Shown: positions 18,296 through 27,058, numbered from the stretch's first letter. The stretch: 64,000 bases of DNA from Limnochordaceae bacterium (GCA_014896295.1 JADBKR010000007.1:186001-250000); one strand, 5' to 3'. Notes: generated by a model not told the origin, from the letters alone. Translations and numbers: made by a program.

Positions 18296-18388
18296 GCCCT
18301 GGGGGAGTCCCTTCGGGGACTGAGAGGACGGCCCCGTCGCCGTCGACCCCTCGAACCTGATCTGGGTCATACCAGCGAAGGGAAGGGC
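18296..18388 (+). promoter_or_regulatory. TPP riboswitch (THI element)
   Basis: Contains the conserved THI-box blocks in order: GGGGGAGTCC, GGACTGAGAGG, ACCCCTCGAACCTGATCTGG and GTCATACCAGCGAAGGGAA. The 5' GCCCT (18296-18300) can pair with AGGGC (18384-18388) as helix P1. The Shine-Dalgarno GGGAAGGG of the following gene (ATG 18393) is inside the 3' strand of P1, so TPP binding should hide it: translational repression. This puts the three genes downstream under thiamine control. Confidence 0.95.
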
Positions 18389-18392
18389 TCTC

Positions 18393-19115
18393 ATGAGCGA
18401 ACGGCATCTGCTGGCCCCGCCCGCCGCCTCGAGGCCGGCGCGCCCCTGGTACACCCGCCCCGAGCTCGTCGAACGCTACGAGTCGTGGTACGAAGGCCCC
18501 ACCGGCATCCGCATGGACCGCCAGGAAAAGGCGGTGCTCCGCCGGATGCTGGACGAGGCAGGCTGGCTCGGGCCACGAGCCCGCCTCCTGGAAGTGGGAG
18601 CCGGCACGGGGCACTTCACCCGCTGGCTGAAGGGGCTGGCCGGCCGGGTCGTCGGGGTCGACCTGTCGCCCCTCATGCTCCGCAAGGCCCGGGAGCTCGG
18701 CACGACCGGCCTGGTCGGGGGCGACGCCGCGAGGCTTCCTTTTGCGAGCGGCTCGTTCGACGCCGCCGTCCTCGTCGCCTGCTTCGAGTACATGCCGCAT
18801 CCGGTCCGGGTGCTGCAGGAAGTGGCCCGGGTGGCCCGCTGCGGCCTCGTCCTCGGCCTGATGAACCGCCGCAGCGTCGCCGGCGTCCGGCGGCGCCTCC
18901 AGGTCGCCCTGGGCCGCAACGACTTTTTCGAAGGCGCGCACCTGTACACACTCGGAGAGATCCGCCGGTTGGCCCGGGAGGCGTTCGGGGGGCACGCCCG
19001 GCTCGCCTGGCGCTTCACCCTCTATCCCCCCGGCATTCCGGTCGCTTCGTCGCCGGTGGGCGGCGGCTCGTTTCTCGCCGTCCGCGTCGAGTTGCCCGGC
19101 AGCTCCAGGAGGTGA
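18393..19115 (+). CDS. Class I SAM-dependent methyltransferase in the TPP-riboswitch operon
   Basis: 240-aa cytoplasmic methyltransferase of the Methyltransf_11 type. Motif I LLEVGAGTGHFTRWL, motif II VGVDLSPLMLRKAREL, motif III GGDAARLPFASGSFDAAVLV; C-terminal part variable. ATG 18393 is four bases beyond the riboswitch. It is the first gene of a thiamine-controlled operon (next: AIR-synthase-like, then thiE), so a role in thiamine or precursor metabolism, or in modifying a thiamine-pathway compound, is suggested but not shown by the sequence. Confidence 0.9.
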   Translation: MSERHLLAPPAASRPARPWYTRPELVERYESWYEGPTGIRMDRQEKAVLRRMLDEAGWLGPRARLLEVGAGTGHFTRWLKGLAGRVVGVDLSPLMLRKARELGTTGLVGGDAARLPFASGSFDAAVLVACFEYMPHPVRVLQEVARVARCGLVLGLMNRRSVAGVRRRLQVALGRNDFFEGAHLYTLGEIRRLAREAFGGHARLAWRFTLYPPGIPVASSPVGGGSFLAVRVELPGSSRR

Positions 19116-19120
19116 AGGCC

Positions 19121-20188
19121 GTGGCCGCTCCGCCTCTCGGCAAGCTCAGCCGCCAGGCTTTTGACGCGCTCATCGCCCCTCACCTCGGCGCCGCTCGCCC
19201 CGGCCAGGTGCTGGTGGGGCCGCGCCACGGGGTGGACGTGGCCATCCTGCGAACCGCGCCCGGGCAGGTCATGGCCGTGACCGCCGACCCGCTCTCCCTC
19301 ATCCCCGAACTCGGCGTGGAGGCGTCCGCGTGGCTGTCGGCGCAGCTGCTTGCCTCGGACGTGGCGACGAGCGGGCTCGAGCCCGCCTTCGCGGTCGTCG
19401 ACTACAACCTGCCCCCGCAGATGGACGACGAGACCCTCGCGCGCTACCAACAGGCGCTCCACCGGGCGCTGGCCGACCTCGGGGTGGCCGTGGTGGGCGG
19501 CCACACCGGGCGCTACCCGGGGTGCGACTACACCATCATCGGCGCCGGCGTGATGATGGCCACGGGGCCGGAGGACCGGTGGGTCTGCTCGGCGACCGCG
19601 CGCCCGGGCGACGCCTGTGTGGTCACGAAGGGAGCGGCAGTGGCCGCCACCGGCATCCTGGCCCGCGTCTTTCCGGAGACCGCCCGGCGGGTCCTGGGCG
19701 ACGAGGGCGCGCGGGAGGCGGCCGCGGTCTTCGGGCAGTTCGGCGTGGTCAAGGAGGCTCGCCTTGCCGCCGCTCTTGGAGTGCGAAGCGGCGGCGTCTC
19801 GGCCATGCACGACGCGACGGAGGGCGGCGTATTGGGTGCCATCGCCGAGATGGCCGAGGCCTCCGGGCTCGGGGCCGTCGTCGAGCGCGAGGCCATTCCT
19901 GTGAGCCCCGTCACCCGGGAGCTGTGCCGCGCCTTTTTCGGGATGGATCCCTACACGGCGCTGGGAGAAGGGGCACTCGTGCTGGCCGTCGACCCGGCCC
20001 GGGCTGCCGAGCTGCAGGCGCGCCTCGGAGCCGAAGGGATCAGGGCGGCCATCGTCGGGCGGTTCGAGGCGCCCGGGCACGGCCGTTGGGTCGTCGAGCC
20101 GGACGGGCGCAAGACGCTCCTGGCCCCGCCTGCCGCTGACCCCTATTGGGCGGCGTACGCCCGCGCCCGGGAGAGTGGTTGGCGTTGA
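19121..20188 (+). CDS. AIR-synthase-superfamily protein (ThiL/HypE-like)
   Basis: 355-aa member of the PurM/AIRS superfamily, the ATP-binding fold of ThiL, HypE, PurM and SelD. Features: GPRHGVDVAILR near the N terminus, TADPLSLIP (in place of the ThiL KTDxxVE), LLASDVATSGLEP, AVVGGHTGRYPG and SAMHDATEGGVLGAI. These resemble the HypE-like branch more than canonical ThiL. GTG 19121 has AGGAGG seven bases upstream within the end of the methyltransferase gene. Because thiE follows, it may take the place of thiamine-monophosphate kinase; a kinase on another substrate is the alternative. Confidence 0.8.
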   Translation: MAAPPLGKLSRQAFDALIAPHLGAARPGQVLVGPRHGVDVAILRTAPGQVMAVTADPLSLIPELGVEASAWLSAQLLASDVATSGLEPAFAVVDYNLPPQMDDETLARYQQALHRALADLGVAVVGGHTGRYPGCDYTIIGAGVMMATGPEDRWVCSATARPGDACVVTKGAAVAATGILARVFPETARRVLGDEGAREAAAVFGQFGVVKEARLAAALGVRSGGVSAMHDATEGGVLGAIAEMAEASGLGAVVEREAIPVSPVTRELCRAFFGMDPYTALGEGALVLAVDPARAAELQARLGAEGIRAAIVGRFEAPGHGRWVVEPDGRKTLLAPPAADPYWAAYARARESGWR

Positions 20189-20898
20189 CCCGCCTCGGAG
20201 GGCTGTATCTCGTCGTCGACCCGGGCCTCGCCGCCGGCCCGTGGGGCGTGGAGGGAGTGCTGCAACGAGTCGGCCGGGCGCTGGCAGGGGGCGTCGACCT
20301 CGTCCAGTTGTGGGCGCCGTCGTCCGAAAACGCGGCGGCATCCCTCTCGCCGGAGCAGGCCCTGCGCCTCGCCACGGGCTTGCGGGCTCTCACCCTCGAG
20401 GCCGGGGTGCCGCTGCTCATCGGGGAGGACGTGCGGCTCGCCGCCCGCCTCGGTGCCGACGGCGTGCACCTGGAGGGCAACGCGCCTGCGCCGGCAGAGG
20501 TGCGGTCTGCCTTCGCTCCCCGGCTCGCCCGCCTCCAGGGCCGTGGGGCCCTGGTCGGTTACACGTGCGGCAACGACCTCGAGAAAGTGCGATGGGCTTC
20601 CAGGGCCGGTGCGGACTACGTCTCGTTCTGCTCGGTGTTTCCCACGACGTCGGCCGTGTCGTGCGAGCTCGTTCCCCTGGCCTCGGTGCGGGCGGCGAGG
20701 GCGCTCGAGCCCGATCTCGTGCTGTTCGCCTCGGGAGGCATCACGCCCGGCAACGCAGGGGACGTCCTGGACGCCGGTGCCGACGGGATCGCCGTGGTTT
20801 CGGCGGTGCTCAAGGCGCCCGACCCGCAGCAGGCGGCCCGGGACTTCCAGGAGCTGCTGCGACGCCGGGGGCGACACCGCTCGGGTTGCGCCGTCTGA
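20185..20898 (+). CDS. thiE: Thiamine-phosphate synthase
   Basis: 237-aa TIM-barrel enzyme joining HMP-PP and thiazole phosphate to thiamine phosphate. Motifs: GLYLVVDPGL, LALAGGVDLVQLWAPSSE (normally VQLR-K), PLLIGEDVRLAARLGADGVHLEG, GYTCGNDLEKVRWASRAGADYVSF and FASGGITPGNAGDVLDAGADGIAVVSAVL. TTG 20185 overlaps the previous stop as TTGA with GGGAGAG nine bases before. The substrate-loop R/K of QLR is W here (VQLW), a deviation worth noting. Last gene of the TPP operon; no thiC, thiD or thiM follows. Confidence 0.88.
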   Translation: MTRLGGLYLVVDPGLAAGPWGVEGVLQRVGRALAGGVDLVQLWAPSSENAAASLSPEQALRLATGLRALTLEAGVPLLIGEDVRLAARLGADGVHLEGNAPAPAEVRSAFAPRLARLQGRGALVGYTCGNDLEKVRWASRAGADYVSFCSVFPTTSAVSCELVPLASVRAARALEPDLVLFASGGITPGNAGDVLDAGADGIAVVSAVLKAPDPQQAARDFQELLRRRGRHRSGCAV

Positions 20899-20931
20899 CC
20901 GCCGGTGCCGGCCCCGGCCCATGGATGCATC

Positions 20932-21979
20932 CTACGGCGTCTCGCCCTCTACGCCCGCCGCTTCCACCACCACGGCGGGGCAATCGCCGTCCACCGTGAC
21001 GGGAACGCCGAGCGGCAGGGTCAGCCGGGCAGGGCCATGCCCGGCGGCGAGCCCGTATACCGCCGGCTTGCCCCGAGGGAGCAGGATGTCGTCGAGCACC
21101 TCTCTGACCGTGAGCGTGGGGCGCTCCGGTTCGGGCGGCAGGCAGTCGACGCACTCGGCGACGACGAACCCTGCCGCCTCGTCGAGCTTGCCCGCCAGAG
21201 CCAGGTGCGTGAGCATGCGGTCGAGCCGGTACGGCGCCTCCCCCACGTCCTCCAGAAGCAAGATGCGGCCCCTGGTGTCGATCTCGTAGGGCGTTCCGAG
21301 CGTGGAGACCAACAACGACAGATTGCCGCCGACCAGCAAGCCCGTCGCCCGCCCGGGATGGAGGGTCTCGAGCGCGGGCCCACCCGCCGGGTTGACCAGC
21401 CGGCCCAGGGGCTCGGGGCGGGTGACGGCCCGCAGGAACGCACTCCAGGTGAACGCCACCCCCGCGTCCTGGATCGCTCCCGGGTGCGGCGTCTCCCCCA
21501 GGCCATGCCTCTCCCCCTGGCCGGATGTCTCCCCCGTAGATGGGCGCTGCACGGCGAAGTCCCGGGCGAGCGCCCCGTGGAACGTCACCAACCCCGCCAG
21601 CTTGCCGATGGCGACGTGAAGCGCCGTGATATCACTGTATCCCACGAAGACCTTGGGGTGGGAGGCAATGGCCCCGTAGTCCAGCAGCCGGAGGATGCGA
21701 AGCGCCCCGTAGCCGCCTCCGATGCACACGATCCCCTGAACGTGCGGATTGGTGAAGGCGTCCATCAGGTCGGCCGCCCGGTCGGCATCGTTGCCGGCGA
21801 GGTAACCCCGGGCGTCCAGGGCGTGGCGCCCCACGACGGTGCGGAAGCCCGCGCCCTCGAGCCACGCCCGGGCTCGTTCCACGGTTTCGGGCGAAAGCAC
21901 GTTGTCCTTGTAAGGGGGCGACGCGGGCGCAGATCAGAGCCACCGTATCACCGGCGGCCAGGGCTCTGGGACGGCGCAT
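20932..21979 (-). CDS. S66-family LD-carboxypeptidase (LdcA-like), one frameshift
   Basis: Peptidase of family S66, which cleaves the terminal D-Ala from murein tetrapeptides during wall recycling in the cytoplasm or immunity-type substrates. Visible: GGGYGALRILRLLDY, catalytic-Ser region VGYSDITALHVA, GGNLSLLVSTLGTP, LLLEDVGEAPYRLDRML (catalytic Glu) and C-terminal AGHGPARLTLPLGVP (catalytic His). The N-terminal MRRPRALAAGDTVALI is in another frame; the shift is near 21915-21925 before YKDNVLSPETVERAR. ATG 21979 with GGAGCGG upstream. Convergent with thiE. Confidence 0.85.
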
Positions 21980-21989
21980 GGACACCGCT

Positions 21990-22047
21990 CCTTTACACAC
22001 CGTTTACAGTGTAGCCGTTGCGCACCAGGCAAGACCTATGGTACGCT
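21990..22047. promoter_or_regulatory. Divergent promoter region with TTTACA direct repeats
   Basis: On the plus strand a -35 TTGCGC (22018-22023), 18-nt spacer and -10 TACGCT (22042-22047) can serve the small gene at 22142. Just left, TTTACA occurs twice, 11 bp apart (about 21992 and 22003), and TACAC/GTGTA form an inverted repeat, giving a possible operator in front of the minus-strand S66 gene. Confidence 0.4.
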
Positions 22048-22141
22048 CTCGTCCGCCGGCACGGTGGCCAGCCGGGCCGGCAAACTGGCTCGACGCCGCA
22101 AGCCGGCTCGAGGCCGTGCGGAGGACGGAGGTGGCAGCGTG

Positions 22142-22294
22142 ATGCGGGTACTGGCCGTAACCCCGTACAGGGCAGTTTGCCCGGCAGGGTGGGGGACCGG
22201 ACTCGTCGTCGTGCCGTTCGCCGGCATTCGTTTGCTCGATGGGCTGCCCATCTCCGGCGCTGAGGTGATACGGGCAGGGGGGCCGACGCCCTAG
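22142..22294 (+). CDS. Small hypothetical protein, 50 aa
   Basis: Short frame MRVLAVTPYRAVC to a TAG at 22294, preceded by GGAGGTGG ten bases upstream and by a plausible promoter at 22018-22047, and closed by an intrinsic terminator at 22331-22379. This complete transcription unit is the reason to accept it. Sequence is hydrophobic in the middle (GTGLVVVPFAGIRLL). No family recognised. Confidence 0.45.
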   Translation: MRVLAVTPYRAVCPAGWGTGLVVVPFAGIRLLDGLPISGAEVIRAGGPTP

Positions 22295-22330
22295 AGGGGC
22301 AAGAGGGCTCCCTCCAAACGCCGCAGACGC

Positions 22331-22379
22331 CGGCCGTGGGCACCGAAACCGAAACAGGGTCCCACGGCCGTACTGTTTT
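22331..22379 (+). terminator. Intrinsic terminator
   Basis: 9-bp perfect stem GGCCGTGGG/CCCACGGCC with a 20-nt A-rich loop, followed by GTACTGTTTTC. Lies 37 nt after the 50-aa gene. Confidence 0.7.
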
Positions 22380-22440
22380 CGTGGAGGACATGGCCGTGGG
22401 CAACCCATGGGAAGCGACGTGGGGAAAGGAGACCCGAGCC

Positions 22441-22644
22441 ATGTACCCCTTCTTCGACCTGGCGCTGGCCCACGCCATCATGCAGGAGCGCCTGCGTCAG
22501 GCCGAGCTCGACGCCGTCGACCGCTGGGCCCGCAGCCAGCAGCGAAGCCGCCAGGCCGGGTTCGCCCGGCAGCGGCGGGACGGCCGGTTGGCAAGAGCCG
22601 CCCGAGCGCTGCGTGCGGCGCTGGCACGCAGGCCCGTCCTGTAA
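22441..22644 (+). CDS. Small basic helical protein, 67 aa
   Basis: MYPFFDLALAHAIM start with AAAGGAG at ideal spacing, TAA at 22644 and a terminator right after. The protein is almost wholly helical and strongly basic in its second half (RWARSQQRSRQAGFARQRR), with an aromatic/hydrophobic N terminus; it could bind nucleic acid or the inner membrane surface. No family recognised. Located between two terminators, so it is its own unit. Confidence 0.6.
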   Translation: MYPFFDLALAHAIMQERLRQAELDAVDRWARSQQRSRQAGFARQRRDGRLARAARALRAALARRPVL

Positions 22645-22656
22645 AGCCACCCCGTA

Positions 22657-22693
22657 CCCCAGGGCCGGGGGCGCCTTCTCGGCCCTGGGGTTT
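22657..22693 (+). terminator. Intrinsic terminator after the 67-aa gene
   Basis: Perfect 11-bp stem CCCCAGGGCCG/CGGCCCTGGGG, 12-nt loop, followed by TTTC. May also serve the minus-strand gene ending at 22703. Confidence 0.75.
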
Positions 22694-22702
22694 CAATGTG
22701 GA

Positions 22703-23464
22703 TCAGGGCCCACGGCGGCCACGAAAGGCCCAGGTCGCGTAGCCCACGTAGTCGACCGCCGCCGTGACGGCCAGGCCGACCGGCCGGGCCAAGAATGGCC
22801 ACGACATGCCCGGCTGCACGCCGGGTTGCCACCCTTCGGGCAGGCGCCCGCCGCAGCCCAGGGCCGTCACTCCCGCCCCCAGCGCGGCCCCGAGGAGGCT
22901 CACCACCACGAAGCGCGCCGCGCTCCCCGGCCTCCGGAAGACCCACCGCCGTTGGAGATCATAGCTTTGCGCCATGCCCAGGCCGGCGGCCACCATGGCC
23001 ACGGCCCCCACTTCCCACGGCGCACGCGGGCGCAGCAGCAACACGCCCAGGGTAAACGCGCGCAGTCCACGTCCCGCACCCGCACGCCGAGCAGGACGCG
23101 CACGAGCCAGTTCCACCCGGCGGCGTTGATCCGCCGCACGAGCGGGTCACGCCGCGGCGCCCGGTAGCCGATGACCAGGGCATGCCACCCACTCGCCCCT
23201 CGCCGCTGCGAAGGCCGTCCGCAGCGCCGCGCCGTACCCCCGGTTGGCAGGATGGCGAACCAGGCGTACCGCCGGATGGCGCCCGGCCACCCGGGCCACG
23301 ACGGAGGCGGTGGCGTCCTCGCTGCCGTCGTCTACCACGACGACCTCGTGAGAGAGCCCTCTTTCCCGCAGGAACCGGAGAACCGCCTCGATCGTCGCCC
23401 CGACGCTGGCCTCCTCGTTGTAGGCCGGCAGAACCACCGTGAGGTGAGGTTGCGAGGCGTCCAC
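22703..23464 (-). pseudogene. Broken GT2 glycosyltransferase-GtrA fusion gene
   Basis: Remnants of a dolichol-phosphate-mannosyltransferase-like GT2 domain fused to a GtrA membrane domain. From GTG 23464 (GGGGGAGG upstream) the N part reads TVVLPAYNEEASVGATIE, VVVDDGSEDATASV and NRGYGAALRTAFAAARGEW, then stops. A second piece in another frame, LVIGYRAPRRDPLVRRIN to VRVRDVDC, is the late GT2 region; a third frame gives GtrA helices with LQRRWVFRRPGSAARFVVVS and YVGYATWAFRGR. The piece with the catalytic DxD motif and about 100 residues between RDVDC and GtrA are missing. Intact relatives are roughly 350 aa or more. Deletions plus frameshifts make a functional product unlikely unless assembly is faulty. 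Confidence 0.75.
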
Positions 23465-23659
23465 GGCCGAGTTCCTCCCCCGGCAGCGGGGCATGGAAGC
23501 GTCCTTGCTGCCGTCCGGGCCGTAGTCTGCCCGGCCGCCGCCCGCGCCTGCCCGCCGGGACGATCCAGCGATCCTGCATACATGCCAGGCGTGGCAGGAC
23601 AAGCCGCGAAGGCCAGAGAACACCAGGGGCTAACACCGAGGGGAGCTGGTGAAACGTCC

Positions 23660-25210
23660 ATGGCCGCGCAACGAAGCAGGCCTAAACTGAAGGGGTTATC
23701 GTTCCTCCTGGCCATCGTGGCTACGCTCACAGTCGCAGGGTGGGGGGCGGCCTCGCCCGCCACGGTCACGGTCGCGGTCGGTGCGGACGCAGTCCGGCTG
23801 GATCCGCCGGACATGACGGACAACCCGTCGGAGACCGTGCTCCGCCACATCATGGACGGGCTCGTCGAGTTCGACGAGCAACTGCAGATCCGCCCCGCCC
23901 TGGCGGAGCGGTGGGAGTTCCAAAACGGTGGGAAGGACGTCGTGTTCTATCTGCGTAAAGGCGTTCGGTTCCACGACGGCACGCCGTTCGATGCCGCCGC
24001 GGTCAAGGCCAACTTCGACCGGATCCTGGCGGGAGGGCTCCGGCGGACGTCGCTGTACGAACCGTACATACAGAGCGTAGAGGCGAAGGACACGTATACC
24101 GTCGTCTTCCATCTCAAGTTTCCGTTCGGGGCGTTCCTGCACCACCTCGCTCATGGGGCCGGCCTCATCCAGTCCCCGTCCAACATCCGGCGCTGGGGCG
24201 ACAAGGTCGGCCAGCACCCGGTCGGCACCGGGCCGTTCAAGTTCGTCGAATGGGTGCCCGGCGACCACATCACGCTGGAGGCCAACAAGCAGTACTGGAA
24301 GGGCGCTCCCAAGTTCGACCGGCTCGTCTTCCGGGTCGTGCCGGAGGATGCCACCCGGGTCTTCCAGCTGGAGACCGGAGAGGCCGACGTCATCACCTTC
24401 CTGCCGCCGAGCGAGGTACCCCGCCTGCGCGCCAACCGGGACCTCGACATCCGGGTGGCCGACAGCCTCCGGGTCATCTACGTCGGCTTCAACGTGTTGC
24501 GCAAGCCGTTCGACGACGTGCGGGTGCGCCAGGCGGTCAACTACGCCATCGACAAAGAGCTCATCGTCTCGCAGGTGCTGGGCGGCATGGCCTCCGTCTC
24601 CGACTCACCCATGGCGCCGGGCGTCAACGGGTACTGCAAGACCGGCGGATACCCGTACGACCCGGAGCGGGCGCGCCAGCTGCTCAAGGAGGCCGGCTAC
24701 CCCCAGGGCCTGGAGGTCAGCCTCTGGGCTCCGCAGGGGCGGTACCTCAAAGACTACGAGACGGCGATCGCCATCCAGGCCATGCTCCAGCAGGTGGGGA
24801 TTCGCGTCCGGCTCCAAACGATGGAATGGGCGACTTACTTGCGCAACATCTTCGACGTCCCCAAGGAGCAGGCCCAGTACCAGATGTACATGCTCGGATG
24901 GGCTCCCTCCACGGGCGACGCGGACTGGGTCATGCGGCCGCTCCTTTCGTCCCAGTCCTTCCCGCCCGGGGACAACGCCAGTTACTACGGCAACCCCAAG
25001 GTGGATCAGCTCATTCAAGAGGGGATGCGCACGAGCGATCCCGACGCGAGGGCCCGGATTTACTGCGAGGCGCAGAAGCAGGTCGTGGCGGACGCGCCGT
25101 GGGCCTTTCTCCACGTGGTCAAGCAGGTCGTCGGGGTGCGCGCCTCTTTGCAGGGCGTGAAGGTACTCCCCATCGAGATCGTACTGGTGAAGGACGCGTC
25201 GAAGAAGTAA
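23660..25210 (+). CDS. Peptide/opine ABC substrate-binding protein (SBP family 5)
   Basis: 516-aa extracytoplasmic binding protein of the DppA/OppA family. N-terminal signal KLKGLSFLLAIVATLTVAG with a site near AASPA and no lipobox cysteine. Family marks: LDPPDMTDNPSETVLRHIMDGL, WEFQNGGKDVVFYLRKGVRFHDGTPF, GTGPFKFVEWVPGDHI and VRQAVNYAIDKELIV. ATG 23660. Leads the operon with DppB/DppC-type permeases and an isoaspartyl dipeptidase; the ligand is therefore likely a short (perhaps isoaspartyl) peptide. Confidence 0.92.
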   Translation: MAAQRSRPKLKGLSFLLAIVATLTVAGWGAASPATVTVAVGADAVRLDPPDMTDNPSETVLRHIMDGLVEFDEQLQIRPALAERWEFQNGGKDVVFYLRKGVRFHDGTPFDAAAVKANFDRILAGGLRRTSLYEPYIQSVEAKDTYTVVFHLKFPFGAFLHHLAHGAGLIQSPSNIRRWGDKVGQHPVGTGPFKFVEWVPGDHITLEANKQYWKGAPKFDRLVFRVVPEDATRVFQLETGEADVITFLPPSEVPRLRANRDLDIRVADSLRVIYVGFNVLRKPFDDVRVRQAVNYAIDKELIVSQVLGGMASVSDSPMAPGVNGYCKTGGYPYDPERARQLLKEAGYPQGLEVSLWAPQGRYLKDYETAIAIQAMLQQVGIRVRLQTMEWATYLRNIFDVPKEQAQYQMYMLGWAPSTGDADWVMRPLLSSQSFPPGDNASYYGNPKVDQLIQEGMRTSDPDARARIYCEAQKQVVADAPWAFLHVVKQVVGVRASLQGVKVLPIEIVLVKDASKK

Positions 25211-25214
25211 GGCC

Positions 25215-26136
25215 ATGACGCGCTATCTGGTGCGGCGCACCGGCGTGTTGCTCGTCGTGCTGCTCGGCATCGTCGCCGTGACGTTCGGCCTGTTGCGGGT
25301 GGCTCCGGGGGACCCGGCCCGGCTCATCGCCGGGCCGGACGCTCCTCCCGAAACAGTGATGGCGCCTTCGACACGAGCTCGGGCTCGACCGGCCCATGGC
25401 GGAGCAGTTCGTGCTGTTCGTGGGGCAGGTCGTGCGCGGCGACCTCGGGCAATCTTTCCAAACGGGGCGACCCGTACTGGAGGAGATCGGCTGGCGGTAC
25501 GTCAATACCGGTATCCTGGCGCTCACGGCCGTCGGGCTGGCAAGCCTGGCGGGTATCGCCGCGGGGATGCTGGCGGCCCGCTACCCGTACAGCGCGGTCG
25601 ACAGCGCCATCATGTCCGGAGCGCTGGCCGGAGTGTCGGCGCCGGTCTTCTGGCTCGGCTTGCTGTTGATGTGGCTGTTCGCGGTCAAGCTGAGGTGGCT
25701 ACCGACCAGCGGGGCAGGCAGCCTGCGGCACCTGATCCTGCCGGCCATCACGCTCGGGGCGGCGCTGACGGCCACCATCGCGCGGATGACCCGATCGAGC
25801 CTGCTCGAAGTCATCGAGGAGGATTACATCCGCACCGCACGGGCGTACGGCGTGGCCGAGAGGTCTATCCTGCTACGGCATGCGCTGCGTAACGCCTTCC
25901 TCCCCATCCTCACCGTCATCGGGCTGCAGCTGGGGTACTCACTGGCCGGCGCAGTGCTGACGGAGTCGGTCTTCGCCTGGCCGGGCATGGGGCGGCTGAT
26001 CGCCGGCGCCATCTTCACCCGGGACTACCCGGTGGTGCAGGCCGGGCTGCTGGTCGTGGCCGTGACGTTCGCCGCCATCAACTTCGCGGTGGACGTCCTG
26101 TACGCCTGGCTCGACCCACGGATTCGCTACGACTGA
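25215..26136 (+). CDS. Peptide ABC permease, DppB type, one frameshift
   Basis: Inner-membrane permease with N-terminal MTRYLVRRTGVLLVVLLGI and LRVAPGDPARL, and C-terminal EAA-loop EEDYIRTARAYGVAERSILLRHALRNAFLPIL, AVLTESVFAWPGMGRL and DPRIRYD. The frame shifts near 25355-25364, between PPETV and LRHELGLDRPMAEQF; both sides match the family so an indel error is likely. Four bases after the binding-protein stop. Joined length about 306 aa, as usual. Confidence 0.85.
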
Positions 26137-26180
26137 CGAGGAGAGCGGGGTAGGTCATTCTGCAAGCTGCGTCCGCCGAG

Positions 26181-27053
26181 GTGCTGCGGGAAGGGACAGG
26201 CGCCCGGAGCCCCGCATGGCGGGTATGGCTCCGGACACCGGCGGCACGTGTGGGGGCCGTGGGAGTCGCGGTGTTCGTGGGCATGGCGTTGTTCGCGCCG
26301 TGGCTCGCCCCCTACGACCCCAACCGCATCGACCTCACGCGCATCCTGCAGCCGCCCTCTGCCGGGCACTGGCTCGGCACCGACCAGTTCGGCCGGGACA
26401 TCCTGTCGCGGATCGTGTGGGGCGCACGCATCTCGCTCACGGTGGCGGTCGCCTCCCTGGGGTTGGCGGCCGTGGCAGGGATCCTGCTCGGCGCCGTCGC
26501 AGGTTACCGGGGCGGCTGGATCGACGAGGCCGTCATGCGCCTGACGGACGTGCTCCTCTCTTTCCCGGACATCATGCTCGCCATCGCGGTGACCGCCGTC
26601 CTGCCGCCGGGGCTCCCCAGCGTGATCCTGGCCATCGGGGTGTACAACCTGCCCCAGGTGACGCGGGTGGCGCGGGGCGCCGTCCTCAGCATCCGGGCCA
26701 ACCTGTACGTGGAAGCGGCCCGCGCCGTCGGCCAGCGCGACGGCGCCATCATCCTGCGCTACGTGATCCCCAACGCTCTCCCGCCCGTAGTCGTGTTGCT
26801 GACCCTGCGGACGGCGGCATCGATTCTGACGGCGGCCGGGCTCAGTTTCCTCGGGATGGGCATCCAGCCGCCCACGCCGGAGTGGGGGGCCATGATCAGC
26901 GAGGCCCGGGTCTACCTCGTGACCGCCCCGCATTTGAGCCTGGTGCCCGGTATGGCGATAGCGGGGACCGTGCTCGCCTTCAACTTGCTGGGCGATGCCC
27001 TCAACGACGCGTTGAACCCTCGTGCCCGAAAAGCGCTGGGAAGAGGACGCTGA
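26181..27053 (+). CDS. Peptide ABC permease, DppC type
   Basis: 290-aa permease: YDPNRIDLTRILQPPS, WLGTDQFGRDILSRIVWGARISL, EAA-loop YVEAARAVGQRDGAIILRYVIPNALP and FLGMGIQPPTPEWGAMI. An in-frame TAG at 26151 limits the start; GTG 26181 is used, though ATT or CTG codons near 26157 lie closer to the GAGGAG at 26139. Pairs with the DppB-type subunit. No ATPase gene follows, so DppD/DppF-type subunits must be shared or encoded elsewhere. Confidence 0.9.
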   Translation: MLREGTGARSPAWRVWLRTPAARVGAVGVAVFVGMALFAPWLAPYDPNRIDLTRILQPPSAGHWLGTDQFGRDILSRIVWGARISLTVAVASLGLAAVAGILLGAVAGYRGGWIDEAVMRLTDVLLSFPDIMLAIAVTAVLPPGLPSVILAIGVYNLPQVTRVARGAVLSIRANLYVEAARAVGQRDGAIILRYVIPNALPPVVVLLTLRTAASILTAAGLSFLGMGIQPPTPEWGAMISEARVYLVTAPHLSLVPGMAIAGTVLAFNLLGDALNDALNPRARKALGRGR

Positions 27054-27058
27054 GAAAC

